In this document: piece after piece, positions 25,019 to 32,670 of the stretch
Position numbering within the stretch: position 1 is the first letter of the stretch
Layout: every line of letters starts with the position of its first letter
DNA from: Levilactobacillus namurensis
GTDB lineage: Bacteria; Bacillota; Bacilli; Lactobacillales; Lactobacillaceae
Length of the DNA stretch: 64,000 bases
Direction: 5' to 3'
Assembly: GCF_032197885.1 (NCBI RefSeq)
Contig: NZ_CP134159.1
Span: forward strand, 2,418,001-2,482,000
The notes under the pieces: model-generated
What the model was told of the DNA's origin: nothing
The model's database searches: none
What the model saw: the letters and a program-made list of their open reading frames with translations, nothing else
Position numbers and translations under genes: made by a program

Positions 25019-26575
25019 TTACTTGTAAACTAACACTTCGGTCACTAGGATCCCACCACCGAAGACCAGTAAGAAGACCACAACGGGCCAGACAAACCGG
25101 AACCAGTGGGAGTAGCGCATATGCAACATCTGCAGCGTTGCCATGACTAACCCGGTTGGGGCTAAGAAGAGCATCGCGTATTGCCCGAATTGGTAGGCCG
25201 TAACGACCACGAACCGGGGAATGTTGACCGTATCTGCCAGGGGTGCCAGGATTGGCATCGACAGTACCGCCAAACCAGATGAGGATGGCACGATAAACCC
25301 TAACACGAAGAAGATCAGCAACATCACAATGATGAAGATTGGGCCACTCATGTGGGTAACCAGCGAGGACGCGAATTGTAAGATTGTGTCCGAAATCAAC
25401 CCGTTGTTCAAGACCAGGTTGATCCCCCGTGCCAGCCCGATGATCAGGGAAACCCCGACCAGACCGGAGGACCCGGCAACGAAGGCGTCCACCACGCCCG
25501 TTTCACCCAAACCGTATTTCCCGGTTCCGGCGAGGAACATAATGATGATGGCGAAGGTCAGGAAGGATGAGGCCATGGTTGGGAACCACCAACCCTTGGC
25601 CATAACCCCCCAAACCATGATCGGGAACGTCACGACAAAGAGAATCAGAATCAGTTTCTTCCGGAACGTAAAGCCGGTCTCTTGACCGCCGCTGGTGGAT
25701 TCCACTGACCACATCTTATCGAACTCTTCATGGTCATCCCAGGTGTAGGAGAACTCAGGGTCCGCCTTAACCTTCTTACTGTACCAATGCAGGTAGAACA
25801 ACAGGAAGATGGTGGCAATGAACAGACCGCCGGCCCGCCACATGATCCCTTCCGTGAAGTTGATGCCGGCCGCGTTGGAGGCAATCACCACGGAGAACGG
25901 GTTAATCGTAGAGAACGAGGTCCCGACCGAACTGGCCAGGAAGATGGCCCCGACACTCACGATTGAATCGTAGCCCATCGCAATGAAGACGGGCACCAGA
26001 ATCGGGTAGAAGGCCACGGCCTCTTCTTCGATCCCACACAAGGTCCCCCCGAGGACCAGAAGAACCGAGACTAAGAAGATCAGTAAGAACTCGTGGCCTT
26101 TGGTTTTCTTGGTCAGCGCCATCAGCCCCGTCTCGAAGGCCCCACTGGCTTTAACCACGCCAATCAGGCCCCCTAGGACGAAGATGAAGATCATGATATC
26201 GACGGATTCGATAGTCCCGTTGACCATGCTTCCCGTGATGTCACTTAACTTCGCCGGGTGTTGCGCCAGTCGTTCGTAGGTGTGGGGCACCGAAACGGCT
26301 TGGGTGATCCCGCCCGACTTAAACTGACCGATCTTGATCTTAACCCCCAGCTTATCTAGCTCTTGTTGGGTCGCAGGTAAGCTGGTCACGTGTCCGTGGG
26401 GATTCTGTAACCGCAGCTCGGAGTTGGCATTATTATACGACAGCTTCGAGTAACTTCCGGCCGGAATGGTCCAGGTCGCAATCACCGCGACCACGGTCAG
26501 AATGAACAGAATGAAGAACGCCCCGGGCATTTTTAATTTAAAATGTCGCTTTTTTACTGTTGGATTATCACTCAT
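25019..26575 (-). CDS. YfcC-family carrier, probable arginine/ornithine antiporter of the ArcD type
   Basis: 518 aa with 11-13 membrane helices (PF03606, C4-dicarboxylate/YfcC group). Signature features: FGGLIGVV-like VLGGLIGVVKASGAFETG, GIEEEAVAFYPIL, SVGTSFSTINPFSVVIASNAAG and FIVPSSSGLAVLSMPIL. In streptococci the ArcD of the arginine deiminase operon belongs to this same family. Position directly after arcB and arcC supports arginine/ornithine or citrulline/ornithine exchange here; the family also has members with other substrates. The 186-nt gap before it holds an unusual long hairpin. A second, unrelated ArcD (APC family) lies at 32671. Confidence 0.75.
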   Translation of the reverse strand: MSDNPTVKKRHFKLKMPGAFFILFILTVVAVIATWTIPAGSYSKLSYNNANSELRLQNPHGHVTSLPATQQELDKLGVKIKIGQFKSGGITQAVSVPHTYERLAQHPAKLSDITGSMVNGTIESVDIMIFIFVLGGLIGVVKASGAFETGLMALTKKTKGHEFLLIFLVSVLLVLGGTLCGIEEEAVAFYPILVPVFIAMGYDSIVSVGAIFLASSVGTSFSTINPFSVVIASNAAGINFTEGIMWRAGGLFIATIFLLFYLHWYSKKVKADPEFSYTWDDHEEFDKMWSVESTSGGQETGFTFRKKLILILFVVTFPIMVWGVMAKGWWFPTMASSFLTFAIIIMFLAGTGKYGLGETGVVDAFVAGSSGLVGVSLIIGLARGINLVLNNGLISDTILQFASSLVTHMSGPIFIIVMLLIFFVLGFIVPSSSGLAVLSMPILAPLADTVNIPRFVVVTAYQFGQYAMLFLAPTGLVMATLQMLHMRYSHWFRFVWPVVVFLLVFGGGILVTEVLVYK

Positions 26576-26632
26576 AAGTTTTTACCTCTAAAATATGATG
26601 GCAGTTTCGCTAACAATACGCACCAGAAAACG

Positions 26633-26743
26633 CGGTCACCAGGAGGTACTGGGGAGTCCGTCTCACTATCCGCTTTACTTCTCTGAGCAATTGGATGACT
26701 AAGACGTTACTGATTCCCCACCACATCCTTTAGACCGCGTTCT
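26633..26743 (-). ncRNA. Long interrupted hairpin between arcC and the YfcC gene
   Basis: On the minus strand the closing stem AACGCGGTC / GACCGCGTT is followed inward by AGGA/TCCT, GGGGA/TCCCC and GTCT-type segments, giving one unbranched stem of about 110 nt with several internal loops. It ends in TTTTC, so it could act as a weak terminator, an RNA-processing site or a regulated leader of the transporter gene. I could not match it to a named riboswitch. The bases TGGTGACCGCG recall a T-box antiterminator, but the rest of a T-box is not seen. Confidence 0.5.
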
Positions 26744-26761
26744 ATGGTTGATTGACCCGGA

Positions 26762-27688
26762 TTACTTGATCAGGGTCCCGACTTTTCCGGCGAGTGCGTC
26801 GTCGAGATGGTCTAAGGACGTAATCAAAGCCGTCCGTTGCGCGCCGGACTTGGCAAAGTCCAAGCAAGCTTCAATCTTAGGTAACATGCTGCCTGGTGCG
26901 AATTGACCTTGGTCAATGTACTTCTGGGCGTCTTGAACGGACAGTTCCCGGAGAGCCTTCTGGTCGGGTTGACCGTAGTTGACGTACACGTCGTCGACCG
27001 CCGTCAAGATGATCAGTTGGTCCGCATCGAGGTTGGCCGCTAACAGCGCACTGGAACGGTCCTTATCGATCACGGCTGGGACACCCTCTAAGCCCTGGGT
27101 GGTCTGAACGACGGGCACTCCGCCACCACCGCCGGCAATCACTAAACTGCCGGATTCAATCAAGTTGTTGATACTGTTGAGTTCAATGATCCGCTTGGGA
27201 AGCGGTGATGGCACGACCTGCCGGTAGCCCCGACCAGCGTCTTCCTTGAAAGTGTAGCCCTTTTCGGCTTGAATCTTGGCCGCGTCTTCTTTAGAGTAGA
27301 AGTCACCGACTGGTTTGGTAGGGTCTTCAAAGGCCGCATCGCTAGGATCCACTTCAATCTGGGTGACCACCGTCGCCACATCCTTTTGGATGTTTTGCCG
27401 GTGCAACTCGTTTTGCAAGCTTTGTTGCAGGTGATAACCAATGTAGCCTTGGCTCATGGCCCCACATTCAGGGAACGGGAAGGCTGCCGTCTTGCCGTTT
27501 TCCGCGGCAAAGTTCATCCCCAGGTTGATGGCCCCGACTTGGGGACCATTCCCGTGACTGATGACGACCTTGTGTCCCGCAGCCACTAATCCCACTAGGG
27601 AAGCCGCCGTGTGCTTGACTAACTGCAACTGTTCTTCTGGTGATTTGCCTAAGGCGTTCCCGCCCAAGGCCACAACAATTTTAGCCAT
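26762..27688 (-). CDS. arcC: Carbamate kinase (first copy)
   Basis: 308 aa amino-acid-kinase fold. Typical motifs: [10 protein letters not shown] at the start, [50 protein letters not shown], and [11 protein letters not shown] near the end. It converts carbamoyl phosphate plus ADP to ATP, CO2 and ammonia, the energy-yielding last step of the arginine deiminase route. It lies 13 nt after arcB of the same operon. A paralogue at 34275 belongs to the arcABCD cluster. Confidence 0.95.
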   Translation of the reverse strand: MAKIVVALGGNALGKSPEEQLQLVKHTAASLVGLVAAGHKVVISHGNGPQVGAINLGMNFAAENGKTAAFPFPECGAMSQGYIGYHLQQSLQNELHRQNIQKDVATVVTQIEVDPSDAAFEDPTKPVGDFYSKEDAAKIQAEKGYTFKEDAGRGYRQVVPSPLPKRIIELNSINNLIESGSLVIAGGGGGVPVVQTTQGLEGVPAVIDKDRSSALLAANLDADQLIILTAVDDVYVNYGQPDQKALRELSVQDAQKYIDQGQFAPGSMLPKIEACLDFAKSGAQRTALITSLDHLDDALAGKVGTLIK

Positions 27689-27701
27689 GTTCTGCCTCCC
27701 G

Positions 27702-28700
27702 TTATTCGCCTAAGGTTGCGACCATCACGGACTTGATGGTGTGCATCCGGTTTTCGGCTTCTTGGAAGACTACGGAAGCGTCACTTTCGAAGACGTCCTC
27801 CGTAACTTCCATTTCGGAGATTCCGAATTTCTCTTCGATTTCTTTCCCGACCTTAGTATCCGTGTTGTGGAAGGCTGGTAAGCAGTGTTCGAAGATGGCG
27901 TTCGGGTTCTGCGTCTGGTCCATAACTTCTTGGGTCACTTGGTAAGGCTTCAGTAACTTGATCCGGTCAGCCCAGACACTGTCAGGTTCACCCATGGAGA
28001 CCCATACGTCGGCGTAGATTACGTCAGAGCCCTTGACCCCTTCAGCGATGTCGTTGAAGACTTCGATCTGAGCACCGGTCTTGGCAGCGATGTCGTTCGC
28101 CCGCTTCAACAGGTCGGCCTTAGGCGCTAATTCCTTAGGGCATACCACGTGGTAGGTCATGCCCATCACAGCGGCCCCTAACATCAAGGCGTTCGACACG
28201 TTGTCTTGACCATCGCCCACGAAGGTGAACTTGATGTCCTTGTAGTCCTTCTTCAGGACTTCGTGGGCCGTCAAGAAGTCGGCTAAGACTTGGGTTGGGT
28301 GGTCTTCATCGGTCAAGCCGTTCCAGACTGGCACACCGGAGTAGTCGGCTAAGGTTTCGGCCGTCCGTTGGGAGAAGCCCCGGTATTCGATCCCGTCGAA
28401 CATGCCGCCTAAGACCCGAGCGGTATCCTTAGCGGTTTCCTTCTTACCCATGTGGGAACCGGAAGGGCCTAAGTAAGTGACGTGAGCCCCTTCATCTTTA
28501 GCGGCAACTTCAAACGCACAACGCGTCCGAGTGGAAGCCTTTTCAAAAATCAACGCAATGTTTTTATCTAATAATTTCTTTTGTTCCGTGCCCGCGTACT
28601 TGGCCTTTTTTAAGTCTTCGGCTAAATCGAGCATGTGACGCATTTCGCGCGTGGTAAAATCAGCTAAGGTTAAGAAATTCCGGTTACGTAAATTAAACAT
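27702..28700 (-). CDS. arcB: Catabolic ornithine carbamoyltransferase (first copy)
   Basis: 332 aa. Carbamoyl-phosphate motif [13 protein letters not shown], then [14 protein letters not shown], the ornithine loop DVWVSMGE, and the carbamoyl motif HCLPAFHN. It splits citrulline to ornithine and carbamoyl phosphate in the cytosol. First gene of an arcB-arcC-transporter operon that lacks its own arcA. GGAGG lies before ATG 28700. A cre-like site (28740-28753) and a 16-bp palindrome (28756-28771) lie between it and the divergent sensor-kinase gene. Confidence 0.95.
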   Translation of the reverse strand: MFNLRNRNFLTLADFTTREMRHMLDLAEDLKKAKYAGTEQKKLLDKNIALIFEKASTRTRCAFEVAAKDEGAHVTYLGPSGSHMGKKETAKDTARVLGGMFDGIEYRGFSQRTAETLADYSGVPVWNGLTDEDHPTQVLADFLTAHEVLKKDYKDIKFTFVGDGQDNVSNALMLGAAVMGMTYHVVCPKELAPKADLLKRANDIAAKTGAQIEVFNDIAEGVKGSDVIYADVWVSMGEPDSVWADRIKLLKPYQVTQEVMDQTQNPNAIFEHCLPAFHNTDTKVGKEIEEKFGISEMEVTEDVFESDASVVFQEAENRMHTIKSVMVATLGE

Positions 28701-28739
28701 GTTGTGTTCCTCCTAATTGATATTTACAAGTATTAGTTT

Positions 28740-28753
28740 AGTAAGCGGTTTCA
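28740..28753 (-). promoter_or_regulatory. Candidate cre (CcpA) site before arcB
   Basis: TGAAACCGCTTACT on the minus strand differs from the cre consensus TGWAANCGNTNWCA only at the last base. It lies 40 bp upstream of arcB. A near-twin, TGTAACCGCTTTCT, precedes arcA. Confidence 0.6.
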
Positions 28754-28755
28754 TA

Positions 28756-28771
28756 AAGCTTCAAGAAGCTT
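28756..28771. promoter_or_regulatory. Palindrome AAGCTTC-AA-GAAGCTT in the arcB / sensor-kinase divergent region
   Basis: Perfect 7-bp inverted repeat placed centrally between the divergent starts 28700 and 28810. It is a good candidate operator for the response regulator encoded at 30108. Confidence 0.5.
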
Positions 28772-28809
28772 CAACCCTTTGTTAAAAAATTCTCTAGGAG
28801 TGGGTTATT

Positions 28810-30105
28810 TTGTTCAAACAAGCCTCAATTATCCATCGCAGTCGCCGGCAACGCATCCTGATTGCCGCGGTCTGTATCGCCCTGGCCTCCCAGGTCAGCT
28901 TTCAGGTCTACACCCCCGGCTTCATCATCGCCCTCTCGGCGCTCCTGTTGCCCATCTTCCTCTACTTCAACGCCGACCTGAATCCCCTGCTGCTGTCCGG
29001 CATGATTGCCATCGCCTCCCCCATTTTTCGGGGGATCCTGCTATTCATCGGCCACGCCTCTCAGACCGAGACCATCCTCCATTTCGTGGTGACCGATATG
29101 GCCTTCTACCTCTGCTACGGCGGGCTGTACTACCTGCTCTACTGGCGGCGGACCCAGCGCAACAACAGCTCCTTTTTCCTGACCATCGTTCTTTGTGATT
29201 ATTTATCCAATCTTTTAGAAGTCAGCTTGCTGACCGACTTCCACAACTACAGCTACCACCTGTTCCAACTCCTCTTCGTGGCCGCATTGGTCCGCAGCCT
29301 GTTCAGTTGCCTATTGGCCTTCGCCTACCATTACTTCACCCTGTTGATGCGCAAGGAAAGCCACGAACAACGCTACTACCACTTCATCTGGGTCGCGTCT
29401 TCCGTGAAGAGCGACGTGTACTTTATGCAGAAGAGTCTCGGGGAGATCGAACGGGTCATGAAGAATGCCTACCTCCTGAACCAGAAGCTTGAGGACCTAG
29501 ACGTCCCCCAGGAATACCGCGACATGGCGCTGGCGGTGGCCCGCGATGTTCACGAAATCAAAAAAGACTACCGCAATGTTACACTAGAACTAGGCGAATA
29601 CTTCGGGAGCAACCAGGACGCACCCATGCAACTCTCAGACATCTTGAAGGTCACCACCACCTACATCCAAGCGGCCATCAAGCACCACCACCCCAACGTG
29701 GTGATCGAAGTCCATAACCAGGTCGACCTCTTGATTCCCAAGCACTATTACGTGGTCACGATTCTGTCTAACCTGATCTTCAATAGCGTTGACGCGTTGC
29801 CCAAGGATAAACTCAACGGCTGTATTCAGGTCACGGTCACCAGTGCCGGTGCCGACATCCTGCTGACCGTGAGTGACAATGGCCAGGGGATGGATGATCG
29901 AACCCAGTCCATGATCTTTCAGCCGGGGTTCTCGACTAAATTCAACGCGACGACCGGCAATATTTACCGTGGCATCGGGTTATCCCACGTCAAAATCATC
30001 GCCCAAGAACAGTTCGATGGCAACATCACCGTTGACTCGCAGCTGGGTCGCGGCACCGACTTTCAAGTTCGTCTGAACAAAGCCCATCTTCTTCAGGAGG
30101 AATAA
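28810..30105 (+). CDS. Membrane sensor histidine kinase, GlnK/YcbA-like (GHKL ATPase)
   Basis: 431 aa starting at TTG 28810 (AGGAG 9 nt upstream). Six or seven membrane helices fill residues 15-190, then a linker with a probable phospho-acceptor His in ARDVHEIKKDY (about residue 248) and a GHKL ATPase domain with N box NLIFNSVDAL, G1 DNGQGMDD and G2 GIGLSHVKI. There is no extracellular sensor domain, so the signal is sensed in the membrane or cytosol. Two bases separate it from the regulator gene. In Bacillus the related GlnK-GlnL pair responds to glutamine; the location divergent to arcB suggests control of the arginine genes here. Confidence 0.82.
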   Translation: MFKQASIIHRSRRQRILIAAVCIALASQVSFQVYTPGFIIALSALLLPIFLYFNADLNPLLLSGMIAIASPIFRGILLFIGHASQTETILHFVVTDMAFYLCYGGLYYLLYWRRTQRNNSSFFLTIVLCDYLSNLLEVSLLTDFHNYSYHLFQLLFVAALVRSLFSCLLAFAYHYFTLLMRKESHEQRYYHFIWVASSVKSDVYFMQKSLGEIERVMKNAYLLNQKLEDLDVPQEYRDMALAVARDVHEIKKDYRNVTLELGEYFGSNQDAPMQLSDILKVTTTYIQAAIKHHHPNVVIEVHNQVDLLIPKHYYVVTILSNLIFNSVDALPKDKLNGCIQVTVTSAGADILLTVSDNGQGMDDRTQSMIFQPGFSTKFNATTGNIYRGIGLSHVKIIAQEQFDGNITVDSQLGRGTDFQVRLNKAHLLQEE

Positions 30106-30107
30106 TC

Positions 30108-30941
30108 ATGAAATTCTACATCGTTGATGACGACCCATCCATTCCCATGATTCTGCAACAGATTCTCGAACAGGACCCGCAAAATGACGTGGTGGGCACC
30201 GCTACCGATGCCAAAATGGCGCTGGCCGACCTGATGCTGACCAACGTCGATATTGTCCTGATTGACCTGTTGATGCCCGTGATTTCGGGAACCGAGCTGG
30301 TCAAGAAGCTGAAGACGGCCAAGCCCAACCTGCGCTTCATCATGATCTCCCAGGTCCGCGACAGCGACTTACGGGCGGAAGCCTACCAGGCCGGCATCGA
30401 GTTCTTCATCGACAAGCCCATCAACATCGTCGAGGTCAAGACCGTGATTCAAAAGGTGGTCCAAAACATCCAGATGACCGCCAAGCTGAGTAACATCCAA
30501 ACCTTAGTCGATGGGGGCATTGTCAACAGTGAACCCGCCGTCAACCAGCATGCCGAGCAAAAGGAAAAGATCCTCGCCATCCTCCGCTACCTGGGAATCA
30601 CCTCTGAGTCCGGGTCGTCCGACATTCTCTCCGTCTGCCAGTTGATGATCGACAAGAACCTGAGTTTTAAAGCCATCGATTTCAACCAGGAATACGCCAT
30701 CGACGACCACGAAAAGAAGATCCTCTTCCAGCGGATTCGACGCGCCGTCAAAGCTGGGCTGACCAACCTGGCGAGTCTGTACATCGATAACATGGGCGAC
30801 GAGATCCTGGTCGAATACGCCAACGCCCTCTATGAATATAAAAACGTGCGGGCCGAGATGGCCTACCACCAAGGCAAGCGCGAATCTGGCGGCAAGGTCT
30901 CCCTACAACACTTCTTCGACGGACTGACCCACGAAATCTGA
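30108..30941 (+). CDS. Response regulator with YcbB/GlnL-type DNA-binding domain
   Basis: 277 aa. Receiver domain at residues 1-120 with phosphorylation site in IVLIDLLMP (about D55), acidic pocket DDD near residue 8 and Lys in FIDKPINIVE. The C-terminal part (about 145-270; ILRYLGI, then RIRRAVKAGLTNLASLYID) matches the YcbB domain of GlnL-type regulators, not LytTR or OmpR. AGGAGG precedes ATG 30108, and translation is coupled to the kinase. The palindrome at 28756 is a likely target. The transcript end is not clear; a family C hairpin lies at 31005. Confidence 0.82.
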   Translation: MKFYIVDDDPSIPMILQQILEQDPQNDVVGTATDAKMALADLMLTNVDIVLIDLLMPVISGTELVKKLKTAKPNLRFIMISQVRDSDLRAEAYQAGIEFFIDKPINIVEVKTVIQKVVQNIQMTAKLSNIQTLVDGGIVNSEPAVNQHAEQKEKILAILRYLGITSESGSSDILSVCQLMIDKNLSFKAIDFNQEYAIDDHEKKILFQRIRRAVKAGLTNLASLYIDNMGDEILVEYANALYEYKNVRAEMAYHQGKRESGGKVSLQHFFDGLTHEI

Positions 30942-31004
30942 GGATTGACGGAGAATTCTCGCCAGAACCAAACTTAACTGCGATTTAGACGAAAAAACAT
31001 ACTA

Positions 31005-31045
31005 AGAAAGCTCTGTAAAACTAAAACAGTTTTACAGAGCTTTCT
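31005..31045. repeat. TTTTACAG hairpin, repeat family C
   Basis: Perfect 18-bp arms AGAAAGCTCTGTAAAACT / AGTTTTACAGAGCTTTCT with a 5-nt loop. It is the same family as 10247-10279. It could double as terminator for the two-component genes, although no T-run follows. Confidence 0.65.
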
Positions 31046-31421
31046 GAATGACAGTGGCATATCTGACACCGTAGATTGAACATAGGTCCTTGGGCTCGGT
31101 AAAGTTTTATTAGGATTAGACTTTAAACAAAACCGTTGTGCGGATCATCCAGTAAGGTAGGTGATGAACACCATCTGCCCTTTGGCTAACCGTAGGAAAA
31201 GTTCCAGGGCTGTTATGATTTCTCTATGGACAGTTAATATTCTCAATAGGGGCCTGAAAAGTATCTAATAGAAACTTCCGGGCTAGCAACTAACCTTGGT
31301 AAACTAATCGAATTCTGTGAGTTAGGTACTTCGAATACCAACGTAAAATCCTAAATACTACTTAATAGCTCGTTACTTTAGTGCCGAGTAGTTCACATGA
31401 TAATCCGCCCACATTGTATGC

Positions 31422-31427
31422 TAGAAT
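31422..31427 (+). promoter_or_regulatory. Extended -10 box of the small toxin transcript
   Basis: TATGCTAGAAT contains a TGN extension and TAGAAT hexamer. A leader of about 85 nt follows with a hairpin (GGCATCA / TGATGATGCC) before the toxin start, typical of translationally masked type I toxin mRNAs. Confidence 0.5.
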
Positions 31428-31516
31428 ATTTAGTACAGAGAGTTTCAAGGGCGGTGGCATCACTCATGAAAGTTGATGATGCCTTATGCACGACGATATG
31501 ACTAAAGGATCAAGCC

Positions 31517-31600
31517 ATGTCTGTTTTTCAGGCACTATCATTGATGATTGCTTTCGCAACGTTGATGGTTCTGATCGACCGTAATAACGACCGTAAATAA
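31517..31600 (+). CDS. Hol_Tox-like type I toxin (27-aa membrane peptide)
   Basis: 27 aa: MSVFQALSLMIAFATLMVL, then IDRNNDRK. It has a single hydrophobic helix and a charged tail. It closely matches the pattern of the putative holin-like toxins (Hol_Tox family: MSVF-A-LMIAFG-L) found in lactobacilli and bacilli, which act as small membrane toxins under antisense-RNA control. AAAGGA lies 7 nt before ATG 31517. A perfect bidirectional-type hairpin (31602-31639) begins 2 nt after the stop, and a second terminator is at 31683, the layout expected for convergent toxin mRNA and antisense RNA. The antisense promoter could not be placed with confidence. Confidence 0.75.
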   Translation: MSVFQALSLMIAFATLMVLIDRNNDRK

Positions 31601-31601
31601 A

Positions 31602-31639
31602 AACCACCCCTGATAACTTTGGCAAGTTGACGGGTGGTT
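31602..31639. terminator. Bidirectional terminator of the toxin / antisense pair
   Basis: AACCACCC-GATAACTT / AAGTTGAC-GGGTGGTT stem, preceded by AAAAA and ending in TT. Confidence 0.7.
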
Positions 31640-31682
31640 CTACCAATTGTTAATAAGCCGCTGCTCTTGAAGCAGTCTGGGA

Positions 31683-31710
31683 AGCGATGGGTTGCACCCC
31701 ATCGCTTTTT
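31683..31710 (+). terminator. Second intrinsic terminator downstream of the toxin gene
   Basis: AGCGATGGG / CCCCATCGCT followed by TTTTTAT. Confidence 0.75.
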
Positions 31711-31835
31711 ATATGCCTATATAGTACCACAATTCTATAGAATAATCATGTTTATCATATTCTAAAAGTGCACTTCTCTCATCTTCCCTATCAGCCCAAT
31801 CAGTGCTCTGACTTTCAGCATCGATAATCTCCTAG

Positions 31836-31873
31836 TAAAACAGTCTCGGTTTTACAAAGCTAATCTTAGGCTG
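31836..31873. repeat. Repeat family C fragment
   Basis: GTAAAAC..GTTTTAC with flank AAAGCTAATCTTAGG, the inverse of CCTAAGATTAGC seen at 62419 and, in part, at 10239. Confidence 0.45.
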
Positions 31874-31892
31874 TTTAAGACGCTCACTAAGA

Positions 31893-32579
31893 CTACTCGA
31901 TGTAAGGATTAAACGTGAAGCGCTTATGTTCGTAGACCACCCGGCCCGCCGTTTCCAACCGCTGGACCACCTGCCCCGCCGTCTCACGGGTGGTTCCCGC
32001 CATCCGGCTGAGCTCGATCAACGTGATGGGATAGGGAATCAGAATGCGGCCATCATCCAACGGCTGCCCCATCTGTTGACTTAGGATCTTCAAGGCGTTA
32101 TGCACCCGGTCACTGGCGCTGGACGTGACCATGGTCTGCAGCTGATTTTCGTTCTCGTTAATGATCTGACCCATCTCAACGATCACTCGCCGCATGACCT
32201 CGGAATTCTCCGTCAAGAGTCCCTCGAAGACCGTCATGGGAAACGACACGATTTCCACCGGCGTCAACGTGTTCACGGAATAGGCGTACTCCTGGTCGTG
32301 GAACAAGCCCCGGTACGGAAAGCCCTTGTCCTTAGGAATAAACGAATAAAACGTAAAGTCCCCCGATTCATCGATGCGTTCCGTACGTAGTAGACCAGAA
32401 AAGACGAAGAAGAACCGGTCCCGGGGATCGGCTTGGTCAAACAGGAGTTGACCTTTGGGTAACTGCTTGACCCGCATCACGTGTGCTAGCTCGGCGAACT
32501 GCTCTGCCGTAAACGCACTGAATTCTGGTCGCCGTTTCAATAATTGCAAATAACGTGGATATTCGCTTTTTCGAATCAT
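31893..32579 (-). CDS. Crp/Fnr-family regulator of the arginine genes (ArcR-like)
   Basis: 228 aa. Cyclic-nucleotide-type beta-roll at residues 20-140, then a winged helix with ELSRMAGTTRETAGQVVQRLE. There are no cysteines suited to an Fe-S cluster and no PRSST-type cAMP pocket, as in ArcR proteins. It is the gene after arcD in the arcABCD cluster, where ArcR-type activators are found in other Firmicutes. The ribosome site GAGGGG lies inside the 3' arm of a 22-bp hairpin (32583-32638) whose loop side also has TATACT, so translation or read-through is probably controlled. A TGTGA-N6-GTACA sequence near arcA may be a target. Confidence 0.8.
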   Translation of the reverse strand: MIRKSEYPRYLQLLKRRPEFSAFTAEQFAELAHVMRVKQLPKGQLLFDQADPRDRFFFVFSGLLRTERIDESGDFTFYSFIPKDKGFPYRGLFHDQEYAYSVNTLTPVEIVSFPMTVFEGLLTENSEVMRRVIVEMGQIINENENQLQTMVTSSASDRVHNALKILSQQMGQPLDDGRILIPYPITLIELSRMAGTTRETAGQVVQRLETAGRVVYEHKRFTFNPYIE

Positions 32580-32582
32580 GAA

Positions 32583-32638
32583 AAGGTCCCCCTCATTTAG
32601 GCTAATACCATTAGTATAGCCTAAATGAAGGGGACCTT
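32583..32638 (-). promoter_or_regulatory. Hairpin masking the start of the ArcR-like gene
   Basis: Minus strand: 22-nt arms match at 21 positions around a 12-nt loop. The 3' arm contains the ribosome site and ends CCTTTTC four bases before ATG 32579. It may end arcD transcription, hide the ribosome site in read-through mRNA, and be a protein-binding palindrome. TATACT on the loop side could be a -10 box for a separate arcR transcript that would start without the 5' arm and so be freely translated. Confidence 0.65.
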
Positions 32639-32670
32639 AAATGTTAATGATTTTGCATTTTAAAGGTTAA

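Larger units (their letters stand above)
30942..31516. other. Gene-poor region with family C hairpin and relic sequence
   Basis: Apart from the perfect hairpin at 31005-31045 this region has no gene I can support. Bases 31090-31200 show weak likeness to the sequence around 10310-10370 and 10780-10800 (TTTATTAG..., CCAGTAAGGTAG, CTAACCGTAGGAAAAG). It seems to be an eroded repeat unit. The end (31380-31516) carries the promoter and leader of the small toxin gene. Confidence 0.4.

Noticed and set aside
26633..26743. T-box riboswitch
   Set aside because: TGGTGACCGCG resembles the T-box antiterminator, but there is no convincing specifier hairpin or terminator alternative, and it lies inside an operon before a carrier gene.
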